Notes: generated by a model not told the origin, from the sequence alone. Positions 14,901-24,516 are shown, counted from the first letter of the stretch. The stretch is DNA of 64,000 bases from Kappaphycus alvarezii (GCA_002205965.3 NADL03000513.1:806001-870000), one strand, 5' to 3'. Program-made: numbers and translations.

Positions 14901-15824
14901 TAAACGTGATTAATTATTACAAATCTGCCACATCACTTTAACTGATCTCATCAGTCGGCTTCTTTTGCGGTGGCAGGTTAATACTGTTTCTGTTATATAC
15001 TGATTGAAGTTTGGGTAAAGTTAAACTGAAATAGTTACAGTAAAGAGACCTATAGATGTTTCCAGATGTTTTCAAAGATGAGAAAAGTTTCAATTGTTAG
15101 GATATTGAAGAGCCGCAGTTCTGTTACCATGATTGGATACAAAAATGGTATCATCCAAAGATAGAGCACAGAATTATTGCTAATGTTGTTTTTTACCTCT
15201 TTACTTAAATAGAAGTGCGAAAATGTTTAAAGTTCATGTGAGGCTCAGCTGGTAAAATACCTTAAAATATTCGCGGACAAAAGCAGCATGATGGATTTCA
15301 AAGCAATTAATTATGGAAACGAGTTCACATCTAGAAACGCTCTCCGCGTATGTTCCCTACATGTGGCTCAAAATAAATTATGGTAATTTTTCCTCAAAAA
15401 TGAAAGGCGGAGAGGGGCACTGATCACAAAAATCTACATAGATTCTAAATACTTCCGGGCAGTGCTTTCGTAGTCGACCATGGTACTTTTTTCAACTTTT
15501 CAAGGTTTAAAAATGAACGCTGATTTTATCGAACTCTATTTACAATATGAAGACTTATCTGTGCTTGAATTTTGTTCATACAAAACGCATTCGTGTAATC
15601 GCACGTAAGAGGTGTTTTGTCTTCTGTTTTTCTAGCTCAATCATTTTCCTGCATAGAGCGTGTTTTACTGTCATCAACCGCTTAATATGTACTCATTTTT
15701 ACCATTTAGTTCGTTTCATAATTTATTTTCAATGCCGATGAAATCGAAGAGTAGAGATCGTTTTAAGAAATTATTTAACTTAATTCAAAAATTTGCACAC
15801 TACCGAAAAACGAGTCTGTTTACT
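5945..15824. other. AT-rich stretch, no supportable gene
   Basis: Nearly 10 kb of strongly AT-rich DNA. Its open frames are all shorter than 90 codons, with low-complexity composition and no recognisable domain. I see no tRNA or rRNA gene, no LTR pair and no long repeat. A GC-richer patch at about 9430-9880 stands out, with an open frame at 9637-9861, but I cannot assign it. A short tandem (aatattagttatcccga twice) lies near 12731-12763. Genes with several short exons could be missed by eye. Confidence 0.5.
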
Positions 15825-16258
15825 TGTCGCGTCACCCCGCCGTCTAACCGCGGGACGAGGTCCATCGCACGATGCCAGACATCCCGGCGATGGGAAGCAG
15901 TGGAGGTACGGATTTCTTTGACGTGACCTTCGTCAACCCGCTGGCTCCCTCCTATAAGAAGGCCCAAACGTTTAATCCGCTCACCTCGCTCAATGCGGCC
16001 GTCTCTGCGAAGCGAAGAAGCTATAAATCTTTTGTTACAACCTCCGTGAGAGGCAAGCTCGTGCCTATCCCCATATGTACTCTGGGAGGGTGGCACCCGG
16101 ACGCTTATAGGGTGCTAACCGACGTCGCGCGGAACGTGGCCGTTAGGGCGATGGAGGCATATGGTAAGGTCCGTGCGGTACTTACTCAGAGGCACTCTGC
16201 CGCAGCCGTAATGTCCAACGGAGCCTGTTTGCTGGGCGGCCTTGAGCCGGCTTTTTAG
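15825..16258 (+). pseudogene. LINE endonuclease C-terminal fragment (copy b)
   Basis: A 5'-truncated copy of the restriction-like endonuclease end of the LINE family. From 15872 the frame reads MPDIPAMGSSGGTDFFDVTF, equivalent to RPDIQAMGSSGGTDFFDVTF at 21.7 kb. The family's PD..D active-site arrangement is visible, but R of RPD is now M. It continues through VNPLAP, TLGGWHPD and the conserved C-terminus QRHSAAAVMSNGAC, ending at TAG 16256-16258. Upstream, homology runs back to about 15825 with one in-frame stop in the equivalent of HPVVEPR. This copy marks the abrupt change from AT-rich to GC-richer DNA. The family's 3' tail is not seen after it. Confidence 0.8.
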
Positions 16259-16974
16259 GGTAATTTAAGAGGTATCACTGGTTACTTTGTAGGATATTCC
16301 GGGCCACAACCGACCATATCTTTCAGATATTAAATCAGCCCACATTTTCGGAGTCCCCCGCGCTACGAATGGACATTTACATACCCGCTGCATACGGGCT
16401 TCACAGTACCGATATCGCTGTCGATGCAAAATAATTGGGATAGGTAGATCCAAATAATAATAAATAGTTCCAACTTGAATAAATAAATAAATGCCACAAT
16501 CGGACTTAGAATGAATAATGATTAGAAAACCAAATTTAATAATATCTGATCGAGGGGAATATTTCGATGGCCCGAGGATGTAAAAATATTTCTAACAACC
16601 TAGACTACTTATACTCTACACCAGGGTGAACCTGCTACAAAAATCAGGTGAGCCGTTCAATAATTTTGGTAGACATAATTTAGGCTCAGCAATAATTATT
16701 GCAGTATTTTCCAGGTAAGCAACCATCCAGATAATAATTTGTTGGCAGCATAAATGTAATAATTATAGCCGGTATAATATAAAAACCCAACTGTAGGACA
16801 TAAAAATTATTTCACACTGAATTCAGCATAAAATAGTGCCAGTGTAAAATAGAGAAAAATATTCCTTGATGATTCATAACAAATATAAATTGTGGGCCTC
16901 AATAAAAATATTGCTCCACAATTCAGCATCACTGTAGGACACCGGGATAGAGATTAAAATATTTGGTCAATTTT
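16259..16974. other. Spacer without recognised feature
   Basis: About 700 bp of moderately AT-rich sequence between the LINE fragment and unit B copy 1. I recognise no gene, tail fragment or repeat in it. Confidence 0.5.
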
Positions 16975-17395
16975 CACAGTCGACGTTATCGTTGCCCACC
17001 CCTCTGCACGCCGCCACATTTCGCCAAGTACGGTTACCGTAGGCGCTGCCGCAACGCTCGCAGAGCGCGACAAACATCGTCATTACGGCACTTACTGCAA
17101 CCAAAACGATATCCTCCTCTCCCCCGTCGGGATTGATATCTATGGCGCCTTGGGCGACGACGGCAAGGGTTTTTTTCCGCCGCCTTGCTTCCTTCGCTGC
17201 TTCCCGTCGCGGTTCCTCCCCTCAACAGGAGCTCCGCGACTTCGTTACCCGTTTTGCATTTAGTCTCCAAATAATGCAGGCGCGACAGGTTTCTACCCGA
17301 CGCCCGCATCCGTAGTCAATTTATGAATACCCTCCGCACGCTTCTGTGCGACATTGTACAACCAATAAAGATTTACCACCACCACGTTTTCCCCC
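16975..17395 (-). repeat. Unit B, copy 1 (coding-like, unknown protein)
   Basis: Minus-strand member of a dispersed family also at 18.05, 20.7, 22.2, 26.7, 27.5, 44.3 and 45.7 kb. It starts at the ggtggtggtaa edge (17395) and reads left. The coding-like frame carries NLSRLHYLE, then GNEVAELLLR and TGSSEGS. A homopolymer expansion (aaaaaaa) then shifts the frame; other copies continue QGAIDINPD, GGEEDIVLVAV, SAVMTMF. The protein is unknown to me. Several independently mutated copies share one underlying frame, which argues that the ancestor was coding. Confidence 0.65.
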
Positions 17396-17439
17396 TTGGT
17401 AGCTAAATTCCCCAGATTTGTCAGTATATGTTTAGGAGC

Positions 17440-18050
17440 AGACTGTGGGGAGATCTTTACCGCTGTGGAGACATGAACTCAGAGGCGCCGAGGAGGGGTA
17501 GGATAGAAACTAATCAGAAAGACGCAGACTGCGACGTGCACGATGCTGAGTCGCAGAGCCAGAGCGACCTTCCATGCCGAGGAGGACATGTACGTACCGC
17601 GGTAGGGGTGATGGAGCGAAGAAAAAACGGAAGAGGAGGAGGACGTGAGCACGGAGAGGAGCCATACCCTGTCTGATGCTGCTGCGGACAAGAGCAAGCT
17701 GTCGTACTTAGAAAGCATGAGTTCAGTGGTGATTGCAGACTGGAGCCTTTCACCGGGGACCAGCGAAGAACAACGCTCGAAAAGGGCCGTAGCTGTAAGC
17801 GATGAAGACAGCTGCGGGTGGCGGGGAGATAAGAGCGAGACGGCAGACGAGGGATCTCTTCCAGGTGGCGGTCCAGGGAAAGAGTCAGCAGGTCGGAGAT
17901 AAGTCCAAAAGAATCAATTACAGATGCTGCGTAAGCAGCATCGGTAATGTCCGAGGTTTGCAGGAGATCTAGACCACCCCTTGAGAAGGGGAGTGAGGCC
18001 TGGAGCCAGGCCTGATCCGAGCAGGGTAATTGCATTTTGTGGAATGCAGT
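17440..18050 (-). pseudogene. LINE polyprotein relic after the RT domain (copy c)
   Basis: The minus-strand frame 17514-18122 contains CSDQAWLQASLPFSRGGLDL followed by an AAYAASV segment. This matches PDSAWLTAQLPLRMGGLGL and ACYAGSV in the near-full-length LINE on the minus strand at 29.0 kb. The segment links the RT thumb to the endonuclease. Its downstream end carries a serine- and proline-rich tract shared with the copy at 46.3-47.1 kb. Unit B ends lie on both sides in inverted orientation. RT core and nuclease are missing, so it is a fragment. Confidence 0.7.
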
Positions 18051-18130
18051 ATACATGGTGGTGTGGTGGTAAATTTTTATGGGTTGTACAATGTTGCACA
18101 AAAGCGTGCGGAGGTTATTCATAAATTAGT
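18050..18130 (+). repeat. Unit B, 5' end only (copy 2)
   Basis: About 75 bp from ggtggtgtggtggtaaattt to ttattcataaattagtt match, in the opposite orientation, the start of unit B at 17310-17395 and at 27520-27612. Together with copy 1 it forms an inverted repeat around LINE relic c. Confidence 0.65.
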
Positions 18131-18184
18131 TATACATTGCGTAATATCGAGTCCTCGAAAGCGAATTGCTAGGCATCATATATG

Positions 18185-18233
18185 GGATAGATCGAATATA
18201 TCTTCCAAGAGTAAAACACCCAAACCTTTCCCC
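18185..18233 (+). mobile_element. 49-bp LINE 3'-tail insertion
   Basis: The sequence runs ggatagatcgaatatatc.. to ..cacccaaacctttcccc and corresponds to the last 49 bp of the LINE at 20948-22173. Direct flanks share atatatg (18178-18184 and 18237-18243), consistent with a target-site duplication. No other part of the element is present. Confidence 0.75.
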
Positions 18234-18243
18234 TTTATATATG

Positions 18244-18274
18244 TTCCGTGAGTAAAACACCCAAACCTTCCCCC
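18244..18274 (+). mobile_element. 31-bp LINE 3'-tail insertion, stacked on the previous one
   Basis: The insert runs ttccgtgagtaaaacaccc..ccccc. It is flanked by a perfect 10-bp duplication tttatatatg at 18234-18243 and 18275-18284. It entered the right-hand flank of the 49-bp insertion beside it. Confidence 0.7.
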
Positions 18275-18284
18275 TTTATATATG

Positions 18285-19460
18285 ACCGTTCATGCGATGA
18301 AGACGAATGAAATTCTGCACTTTGAGTATTGATATATGTAGTTCTGGACGAATTTCTTTACATTCTGGTACTGCAAGACGATATCTCTTCTTATCGATAG
18401 ATATCAGGGTGGAAGTCTGCTGACTCGGAAACTTTTACAAATTCAATTGCCCCATGTACCCGGGTTTTCACGGTGATGGATACGTGGGTATGGGACGAGG
18501 GTTAACACTTTAAGAACTAGGTAATGACTGCAATGGAAGCCAAGCACAGTATCAATCACTGATCTACTGTCGCATACTCCCATGGTTTAACCGTACCGTG
18601 GAAAACTCTATGAGATATATTACGGTGGCTGTTACTGCGTTACTATCATATACGCGACTGGATCCCTACGAATGGCCATTAGTAATTGATAACGTCATGT
18701 ATAACTTCAGCAAAGCGCCGTTGCAATGCTTAGGTTTTCGTCTCGATTGTACATTACGTGAATCGATTTGGTTCTTTAATATTTGAGAGGTCCGGTTCGG
18801 CTATCCCCCGGTGTATGCTAAACGTGTACTCCACATGAAGTGGTGCTGGTAATCAAGCCAACGCGAGAAATTTTCGCTATCAAGTATATTGAGGATCCCG
18901 AGAAGGAATGGGCTATTTCATCTGTGTGTGTAATCTTTACGGGATGTGGAAAAAGCATGTGGGAGGACATGCTGAGGGGGATTACAGAGAAACTAACATG
19001 CGAAGGGGGATGAGAGAGAAACTAATCGGAAATTCATCTGGTAAATTTCATCTGTACATGTGCTACAAGTACTGAAAATCAATGCCCTGCAAGAAGACCT
19101 AGACGCTATTCAAAAGAATGTAGCGTTTAAGACCACTGCAAACCGACTCAGACAGATCGAGCATAGTAGGAACACAAACATTTTTGTTCCCTTACTCGAA
19201 GTTGGGTAGCTTGCGGTTTTCCGAAAATCTCAAGATGAAGGTCACAAGTTGGCTTTCAAATGGATAGGACCGAGACAGATCATTCAAATGTTGACTGATT
19301 CGGTTTACAAAGTCTCTAGACTCGAAGAGTGAGAAGAAGCAAATAGTCCGCGCCGCAAGTCTTCTGCCTCTCGTGCATCTCTGGATAGCGCAGTATTTTT
19401 TGATGAGTTGTCTAAGCAATGTGTCTTGAACCGTAAACTTAGGGTCTGGCCCTTTTACAA
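18285..19460 (+). pseudogene. Ty3/gypsy integrase relic
   Basis: A degenerate integrase, frame-shifted several times. In order: a trace of the core start (NEILHFEY near 18310), a piece resembling AYCPWSNGTVE (CRILPWFNRTVENS, from about 18570), then 18598-18786 with DPYEWPLVIDNVMYNFSKAP, the usual region after the catalytic E. The C-terminal strand-rich part follows at about 19230-19330, GHKLAFKWIGPRQIIQML with YKVSRLEE. Gag, protease and RT were not found next to it and no LTRs were seen. It differs from the two other gypsy elements in the window. Confidence 0.65.
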
Positions 19461-19819
19461 AGAACAGAGTAACACTACACCTAAGTACTAGCTAGACCTC
19501 TCATACTAGACAGACTGGAATATTATCGATTCACTCTGCTGCAGCATTGTGCTACAGGCTTATTTCGTGTATATAGGAGAGACCCATAGAAGCTATTACG
19601 TGGACCAGACAGAGTCACACATCACGATCCCAATCATGACCATAGTCATGACCATCTGTTTGACCTTCGTGCTAACTACGTCAACAATGTGAGCATTTGG
19701 AAACAAGATTTGAGCTGGTGGAAAGTTATTGGATTTGCGAGGAAAAAGGACACGACGTTCAACTACAGTGGTTAGGATCGTCAGACCGCTCGGACTGGAT
19801 TTCGCAACAGTTGGAAGAA

Positions 19820-20042
19820 GGGGAAAGGTTTGGGTGTTTTTACTCTTGGGATATATTCGATCTATCCTAAAGTTTTCCAGACAACCACAATCGACTCAAA
19901 GAGGTATGCCGACACAGTAATAGGGGAGCAACTACGCTCCCTTAAAGGCAATCTTCAGGCCATCCATCAAGCAGGCCGCATTGGAAATGACGGCTGCTGC
20001 AGCGTGCCTTTGCATCAAAACCCACCGAACGTTTCCGTACTA
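19820..20042 (-). mobile_element. 5'-truncated LINE, last about 220 bp (copy d)
   Basis: The reverse complement matches 21955-22173 base for base over long stretches. It has the end of the endonuclease frame (VRWVLMQRHAAAAV equivalent), the gtgtcggcatacc 3' UTR and the gaatatatcc / cacccaaacctttcccc tail ending at 19820. It shares with 21.97 kb the GGTTTTGA context that closes the endonuclease frame early, so that change belongs to the subfamily. A clear target duplication was not found (only about 6 bp, tggaag). Confidence 0.8.
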
Positions 20043-20259
20043 TGGAAGCCTGAAGTTGTTGACCTACGAAGCAATCGGAGTTCAAACGGACGCCGAGAAG
20101 CGGGATGCTATCCTCAGCATCGATCAGGGTACGGAAGCATGGAGGGGATAGGGCTTGTGTTTACTGTGGGAGCTCGGAAGGCAGAGAACCAAGGGAGTTT
20201 GTGAGGAACCCGTATTGTGGTAAAAAAGGCCATAGACTTCTTCATTCTATCTAGTCAGA

Positions 20260-20672
20260 TGTGGGGAGACCAGACGACAAACAGGCCACGTCAAAGAGGA
20301 GAGCACTAGTGCGGCGTGCCGTTGCAAAAGAATTGATCTCGCCCTCGCGAAACGCCCCATGGCACTATTCGCGACAGCTCTTGCCAACCCCGTGACAACG
20401 GCAAAAGCTTCCGAACGCCATCCTCTCAGAGTTTACATAGGAATGAAAAAGAGCTTCGCCCTCCCGGGCTATGCAGAAATAAAGCCTTGGTACCTTCTGT
20501 GCTTGTCTGACATGGCGGCGTAAAGACTAGTGAAAGGGTTGAAGTTTCGAGTCATGCAGTGGGAGGGGCTAGTGAGGTGACGAAAGTGACATTGAAGTAG
20601 TCCGTGCCACCTGTCGCTCCTGATGCTTTGATGTCGGGGTCTGTCCTGAGGAATGTTCCGAGCGGAGGCTCT
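20260..20672 (-). pseudogene. LINE endonuclease C-terminal fragment (copy e)
   Basis: On the minus strand, DPDIKASGATGGTDYFNVTF (about 20585-20640) matches the family's RPDI..GGTD-F-DVTF active-site block, with R changed to D-context and the second aspartate replaced by N (FNVTF). Reading on with two or three stops and shifts gives DKHRRYQGFI, LRGWRSEAF, LQRHAAL near 20320. This follows the same order as copies b, f and h. The missing catalytic aspartate and the stops make it dead. Confidence 0.7.
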
Positions 20673-20860
20673 GCGCCGTCGAAGTTACTGTTGCCCATCC
20701 GTCTGGTCGCCGCCACACCTCGTCGAGTGCAGTTACTGCAAGCGCTGCCGCGAGACTCGAGGAGCGCGAGAAACATCAAAGTTATGGCGAATACTACCAC
20801 CAATACGATATCATCCTGTCCCCCGTCCAGATTAATGTCTATGGGGCCTTGGGAAACAAA
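20672..20860 (-). repeat. Unit B, central part (copy 3), fused in frame to LINE nuclease
   Basis: The minus-strand frame reads DINLDGGQDDIVLVVV, LMFLALLESRGSACSNC, RMGNSNFDG, paralleling unit B at 26.9-27.1 kb. It runs without a stop into the endonuclease fragment, making the single open frame 20552-20803. The fusion may simply reflect insertion of one element into another. Confidence 0.65.
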
Positions 20861-20936
20861 GTGTTACCCATCAGTGACGACTTATCCCGCATAAAGCATC
20901 AGCGGTGTGGATACAACCGACCACATCTTCCATGCA

Positions 20937-20947
20937 TTAAAATAACC
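20937..20947 (+). repeat. Target-site duplication, left
   Basis: TTAAAATAACC occurs here and at 22174-22184, exactly bordering the LINE copy 20948-22173. Confidence 0.85.
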
Positions 20948-22173
20948 ACAGGATGATGGAGGACTGTGTTCGAAAATTGGCAGGGGGAGCACTGGATTCG
21001 GAAGTATTCCGAGAACTCCAGCTGCCGGTCACACCCAAGGACAAGAAAAACCCATCTCTTGGGATCGGACTCACCTCCGCGAAGAACATCGCGGCTGCGG
21101 CGTTCTTGGCTTCAAGCTCATCATCCAGCAAGCTTTGCAAGACCTTGCTCCCAACTCCTATTAAGGAGCTGGGAACTTACGAAGCAGCTGCAGACCCCCA
21201 TCGGAGGTGGTCGACCTCTTGCCTGCCGTCTAGGACTATCCCGTTCAGTGTAATTTGCTCGCAAAAAACACCATCGCAAAAGACGCTGACGGACGCAATC
21301 CATGAAGCAGTGCAAGAACGAATTCCTCTTGGGGATTCGAGGAGGCAGGCGTTTCGCGCTTCCATGGCCCTGCCGGGAGCTAAGGAATGGGTTTATTGTC
21401 CCCCATGCCCCGGACTACAGACAAGCATTGATCCTCGAGAATTCTCGGTGTGGCTTCAATACTACGGTCAAGTCCCACTTTTTCACCCTGGCACGCCATG
21501 CCCGAGAAGGAATTGCCCGGACACTCTCGATGGACATGGCGATCATCTCATGCACTGCTTGCATGGAGCCCACAGGATCAACCGACATGATCGCGAGGTA
21601 AACCTTCTTGCGAAAGACCTGGCAAGAGCTGCTCGTCATCCTGTCGTAGAGCCACGCCATGATCTCCACCGCACGAGACCAGACATCCAGGCAATGGGAA
21701 GCAGCGGAGGGACCGACTTTTTTGATGTTACCTTCGTGAATCCCCTCGCTCCCTCTAACAGGAGAGTGAGGGCCTTCAACCCGATGTCCTCTCTGAATGC
21801 AAAGCAGAGAAGATATCAATCCTTTATCGAGACCTCCACCAGAGGTAGGCCCGTGCCTGTGCCAATCTCCACTCTTGGAGGGTGGCACCCGGATGTATGT
21901 GCAGTGCTAAATGACGTGGCAAGGAACGTGGCCGTGTGGGCACTGGAGACGTACGGAAAGGTTCGGGGGTTTTGATGCAAAAGCACGCCGCAGCAGCCGT
22001 CATGTCCAATGCGGCCTGCTTGATGGCTGGCCTTAAGGTAGCATTCTAGGGGGCGTAGTTCCTTCCCCATTTCTGTGTCGGTATACCCTTTTTGAGTTGA
22101 TTGCGGTTGTCAGGAAAACCATAGGATAGACCGGATATATCCTCCAAGAGTAAAACACCCAAACCTTTTCCCC
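20948..22173 (+). mobile_element. 5'-truncated non-LTR retrotransposon with intact 3' end (copy f)
   Basis: The best-defined member of the main LINE family. A perfect 11-bp target duplication flanks it. The element begins mid-ORF downstream of the RT core. It contains the RT-to-nuclease linker, a CCHC knuckle, the restriction-like nuclease and a 3' UTR of about 120 bp that ends in GGATATATCC, AACACCCAAACCTTTTCCCC. There is no poly(A), so the 3' end is a defined sequence. The target duplication and loss of the 5' part are what target-primed reverse transcription produces. This copy was the reference for the tail fragments elsewhere in the window. Confidence 0.88.
20953..21975 (+). CDS. LINE polyprotein C-terminal half: CCHC knuckle and restriction-like endonuclease
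   Basis: An open frame of 340 codons whose start is an artefact of 5' truncation. Residues 36-60 (LGIGLTSAKNIAAAAF) are the conserved segment after the RT thumb. Residues 183-202 form a knuckle-like C-x4-C, H, C cluster (TPCPRRNC..GDHLMHC). RHD follows at 211-213. Residues 242-260 hold RPDI..GGTDFFDVTF, the P-D..D pattern of PD-(D/E)XK nucleases used by R2-like elements to nick target DNA. The conserved TLGGWHPD lies near the end. The frame stops at VRGF-TGA; a one-base shift would continue LMQKHAAAAVMSN to TAG at 22049, the ending used by other copies. Without an RT this copy cannot be autonomous. Confidence 0.85.
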   Translation: MMEDCVRKLAGGALDSEVFRELQLPVTPKDKKNPSLGIGLTSAKNIAAAAFLASSSSSSKLCKTLLPTPIKELGTYEAAADPHRRWSTSCLPSRTIPFSVICSQKTPSQKTLTDAIHEAVQERIPLGDSRRQAFRASMALPGAKEWVYCPPCPGLQTSIDPREFSVWLQYYGQVPLFHPGTPCPRRNCPDTLDGHGDHLMHCLHGAHRINRHDREVNLLAKDLARAARHPVVEPRHDLHRTRPDIQAMGSSGGTDFFDVTFVNPLAPSNRRVRAFNPMSSLNAKQRRYQSFIETSTRGRPVPVPISTLGGWHPDVCAVLNDVARNVAVWALETYGKVRGF

Positions 22174-22184
22174 TTAAAATAACC
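22174..22184 (+). repeat. Target-site duplication, right
   Basis: TTAAAATAACC, identical to 20937-20947. It fixes the element's 3' end after CCCC. Confidence 0.85.
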
Positions 22185-22196
22185 CAAAATTTTCCC

Positions 22197-22440
22197 TTGG
22201 GAAAAGAGGGCCGGAGGTTCCTCCGACGCCTCGCTTCCTTCGCTGCTTTCTGTCGTGGTTCCTCTCCTCAGCAGGAACTTGGCGACGTTGTTATCTGCTT
22301 TGCGTTTAGCCTCCGATTGATGAAGGTGCGATAGGTTGCCACCCGCCGCCTGCCTGTCTCGATGATCTCAGAATTCTTTACGTATAATTTCGTTCCTTGG
22401 CACTCATACAGAGTTACCACCCCGTAAATATGGAGCAGAG
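22197..22440 (-). repeat. Unit B, 5' half (copy 4)
   Basis: Minus-strand coding-like frame: LYECQGTKLYVKNSEIIE near the start, then NVAKFLLRRGTTTESS and EGSEASEEPPAL. In this copy the EEPPAL and FLLRRG segments are uninterrupted, which helps define the ancestral frame. It is truncated where it meets the flank of LINE copy f. Confidence 0.65.
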
Positions 22441-22514
22441 GCGAGGGTAGCCGGGGCAATGCAGGGGGTGCGGGTGCGCAGTGCACCGGAAAGAGTGGTG
22501 CAGTGCAAAGCAGT

Positions 22515-22627
22515 AGGACAGGTTCCGGTGTTTTAGTGTTGAAAGATTTACTTTGATTTACCCTGCAGTCATCTAGACAACCGCATTCGACTGACAAAGC
22601 TATGCCGGCTCAGGCTTAATACGGTGA
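22515..22627 (-). mobile_element. LINE 3'-UTR/tail fragment, about 110 bp
   Basis: 22521-22562 (ggttccggtgttttagtg..) aligns with the reverse complement of the LINE tail. Sequence to 22627 (tctagacaacc..attcgact..tatgccgg) continues as the reverse complement of the 3' UTR, as at 19870-19920. Diverged, so probably older than copy d. Confidence 0.6.
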
Positions 22628-22684
22628 AGGGACAGCGAAGAGAAGTAGGGGCGCAGGTCGTTCACTGGAAGTGATAAGCTGGCG

Positions 22685-22757
22685 GGGGAAAAGGGGGTGT
22701 CTCTGTTGAGATGCATGGATTGGCTGGAACTCATTTGGAGTTGCAAATTTGAATTTC
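22685..22757. repeat. Short dispersed repeat, shared with 27641-27717
   Basis: About 70 bp (gaaaaagggggt.., atggattggctggaactcat, ttggagttg..aa) recur at 27641-27717. The minus-strand frames share EFQPIH..QQR..LFP. Identity unknown. At 27.6 kb it follows a unit B end. Confidence 0.6.
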
Positions 22758-24516
22758 GTAGTAAGTACAATATGATAAGCTGGCTGATGGTGGTACTGAG
22801 TGTGGAAAGTTGGAATTGATTCGATTTGCGGTTGTTGTCGCGGTTGGTAAAGAAGACGCCTGAAGTGTCCTATATATAGAGAAAGATTGTGGAGGGCTGC
22901 TAGAGAGTTTCGGTGCCTGAGAAGCAGTGAGCGTTCCGATTGGCCACCCGCCTCCTGTCCGGAGGTGCTTTCCAGGAAGGTGCTGGTCAATAAGAAATTA
23001 GCTCCTGACTGGACTGCATAAATTTGGCTCTTCCGTGAGTTACTGTACGTACGAATAAAGGCCATGTCTTTCCTTTGTACTTACGAATATTCCAACAGTG
23101 AGAATGAGCGTAAGGCAAACGGGGGGAAATTTGGGGTGTTTTTAATCCATGAAAAATGAGGTCACCTGTTCCCTGAAGGATGTCGTGATGTGGGTAAAAG
23201 TCTACAATGTAAAGGATTGGCGGGAAGCTACAAAACTGACTGGAGGCCTGTTTTCTTGAATGCATTTGAAAGATATATTCAGGTTGAAATCCGCACCAAG
23301 TGCTGTAAAATGAGTCTGTGCGGTACACTGACTGGCCCGACTTATCGGCCAAGATCTAACCGGATGATCCACGTCTGCCAGTGCGGGTTACACCACGTGT
23401 AATGACTGCTGTGTAACAGCGCTAGCGATGCCTTCTGCTTATCCATGAACAAATCTAGTCCTGCGACAAAGTCTCCGTTCGGACCCAAGCTAGATCAGTC
23501 CATCCAGCGCGAAAGCACCCACCGCAGCTCTGTCAAATCCCAGCATAGAAAAAAAACCAGTGTTCTCTGTGGCCGCATTGGCCCCACTCTCGCGCCACGA
23601 CCGCTGGCCACACACTTGTTCGTGTTTATGGCTTCCAAATCTGAGATGGAAGATTGGAGTTGCGCGACACGTTGTGGTAGTGACAGGCGCGAGGTTTTGG
23701 GTATGACAAGGAGGTAGACGGAATGCTTGGTGCCTGGAGGGAGCGGTGAAAAGGAAAGGAGAGCCGGAAAAATTACACCGAAAGTATACCTTTGCAGTGA
23801 GGGGCGCCCACGCGTTGAGAAAGACAGGCTCTTCATGTAAGCACGATCTTCACAGAAAGATGCGATGACGACGAACTGGACTCATACAATACCATGCAGC
23901 GCTGCTTTACACGAAAAAAACGCCATCCCTGTAACTATACGCCATTCAGAGGGAAGATCACCAGGTGACGGTAATGAATAATATCTTGCAAATTCGGGTA
24001 CTGTATTCACAAACTCCATGGATCTCAGCCTTCCAAGCTCCCACAGGGCACACACCCCCTATCCTATTTCCCCCAGTACTCGAGACGCTGGTTTGAATGC
24101 ACCAACTAGCATACAGTACTGTACTGCAGGACTCGTACGTAACCTTTGCACCATCCGCAGGAAACCAACCCTATTAGCACGGGTATAGCCACGGATTGGT
24201 CTGTCAGGGTCCATACTTCAGGCCAACCGTAGTTAAATCTTGAGAGGTCCGAGTTTCTCTCATCGCCTTGCTAGTGATGCAGTGGATGGATACGCAGTAG
24301 TGGTGGATGACAGTCCTTTTTCCTCACATCTACCCCATTCACATTTGTCATCTTGAAAATAGAGTACACCATCCCATTAAACCCCTCAACACTAGTACTC
24401 TATCCGGATATTTTTTCGTGTGTACATGTTTGGCGCTACCGCGAAAGTTTCGTCCACAGCAGCATGTCTTTAGGCTGGTCTTACACCAGCCTTGTTAGAT
24501 AATTCCGCCCACTCTT
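22758..24516. other. Stretch without confident gene; possible degenerate tail at 23121-23150
   Basis: Overlapping open frames of up to about 150 codons exist on the minus strand (22616-23065, 22987-23352, 23495-23836). None shows a domain I recognise and none is clearly favoured over its opposite strand. 23121-23150 (ggggggaaatttggggtgtt) resembles the LINE tail in reverse orientation, but weakly. Confidence 0.4.

Noticed and set aside
18185..18274. CACCCAAACC-type motif as telomere-like repeat or minisatellite
   Set aside because: Copies are single, dispersed, in both orientations and match the LINE 3' end base for base.
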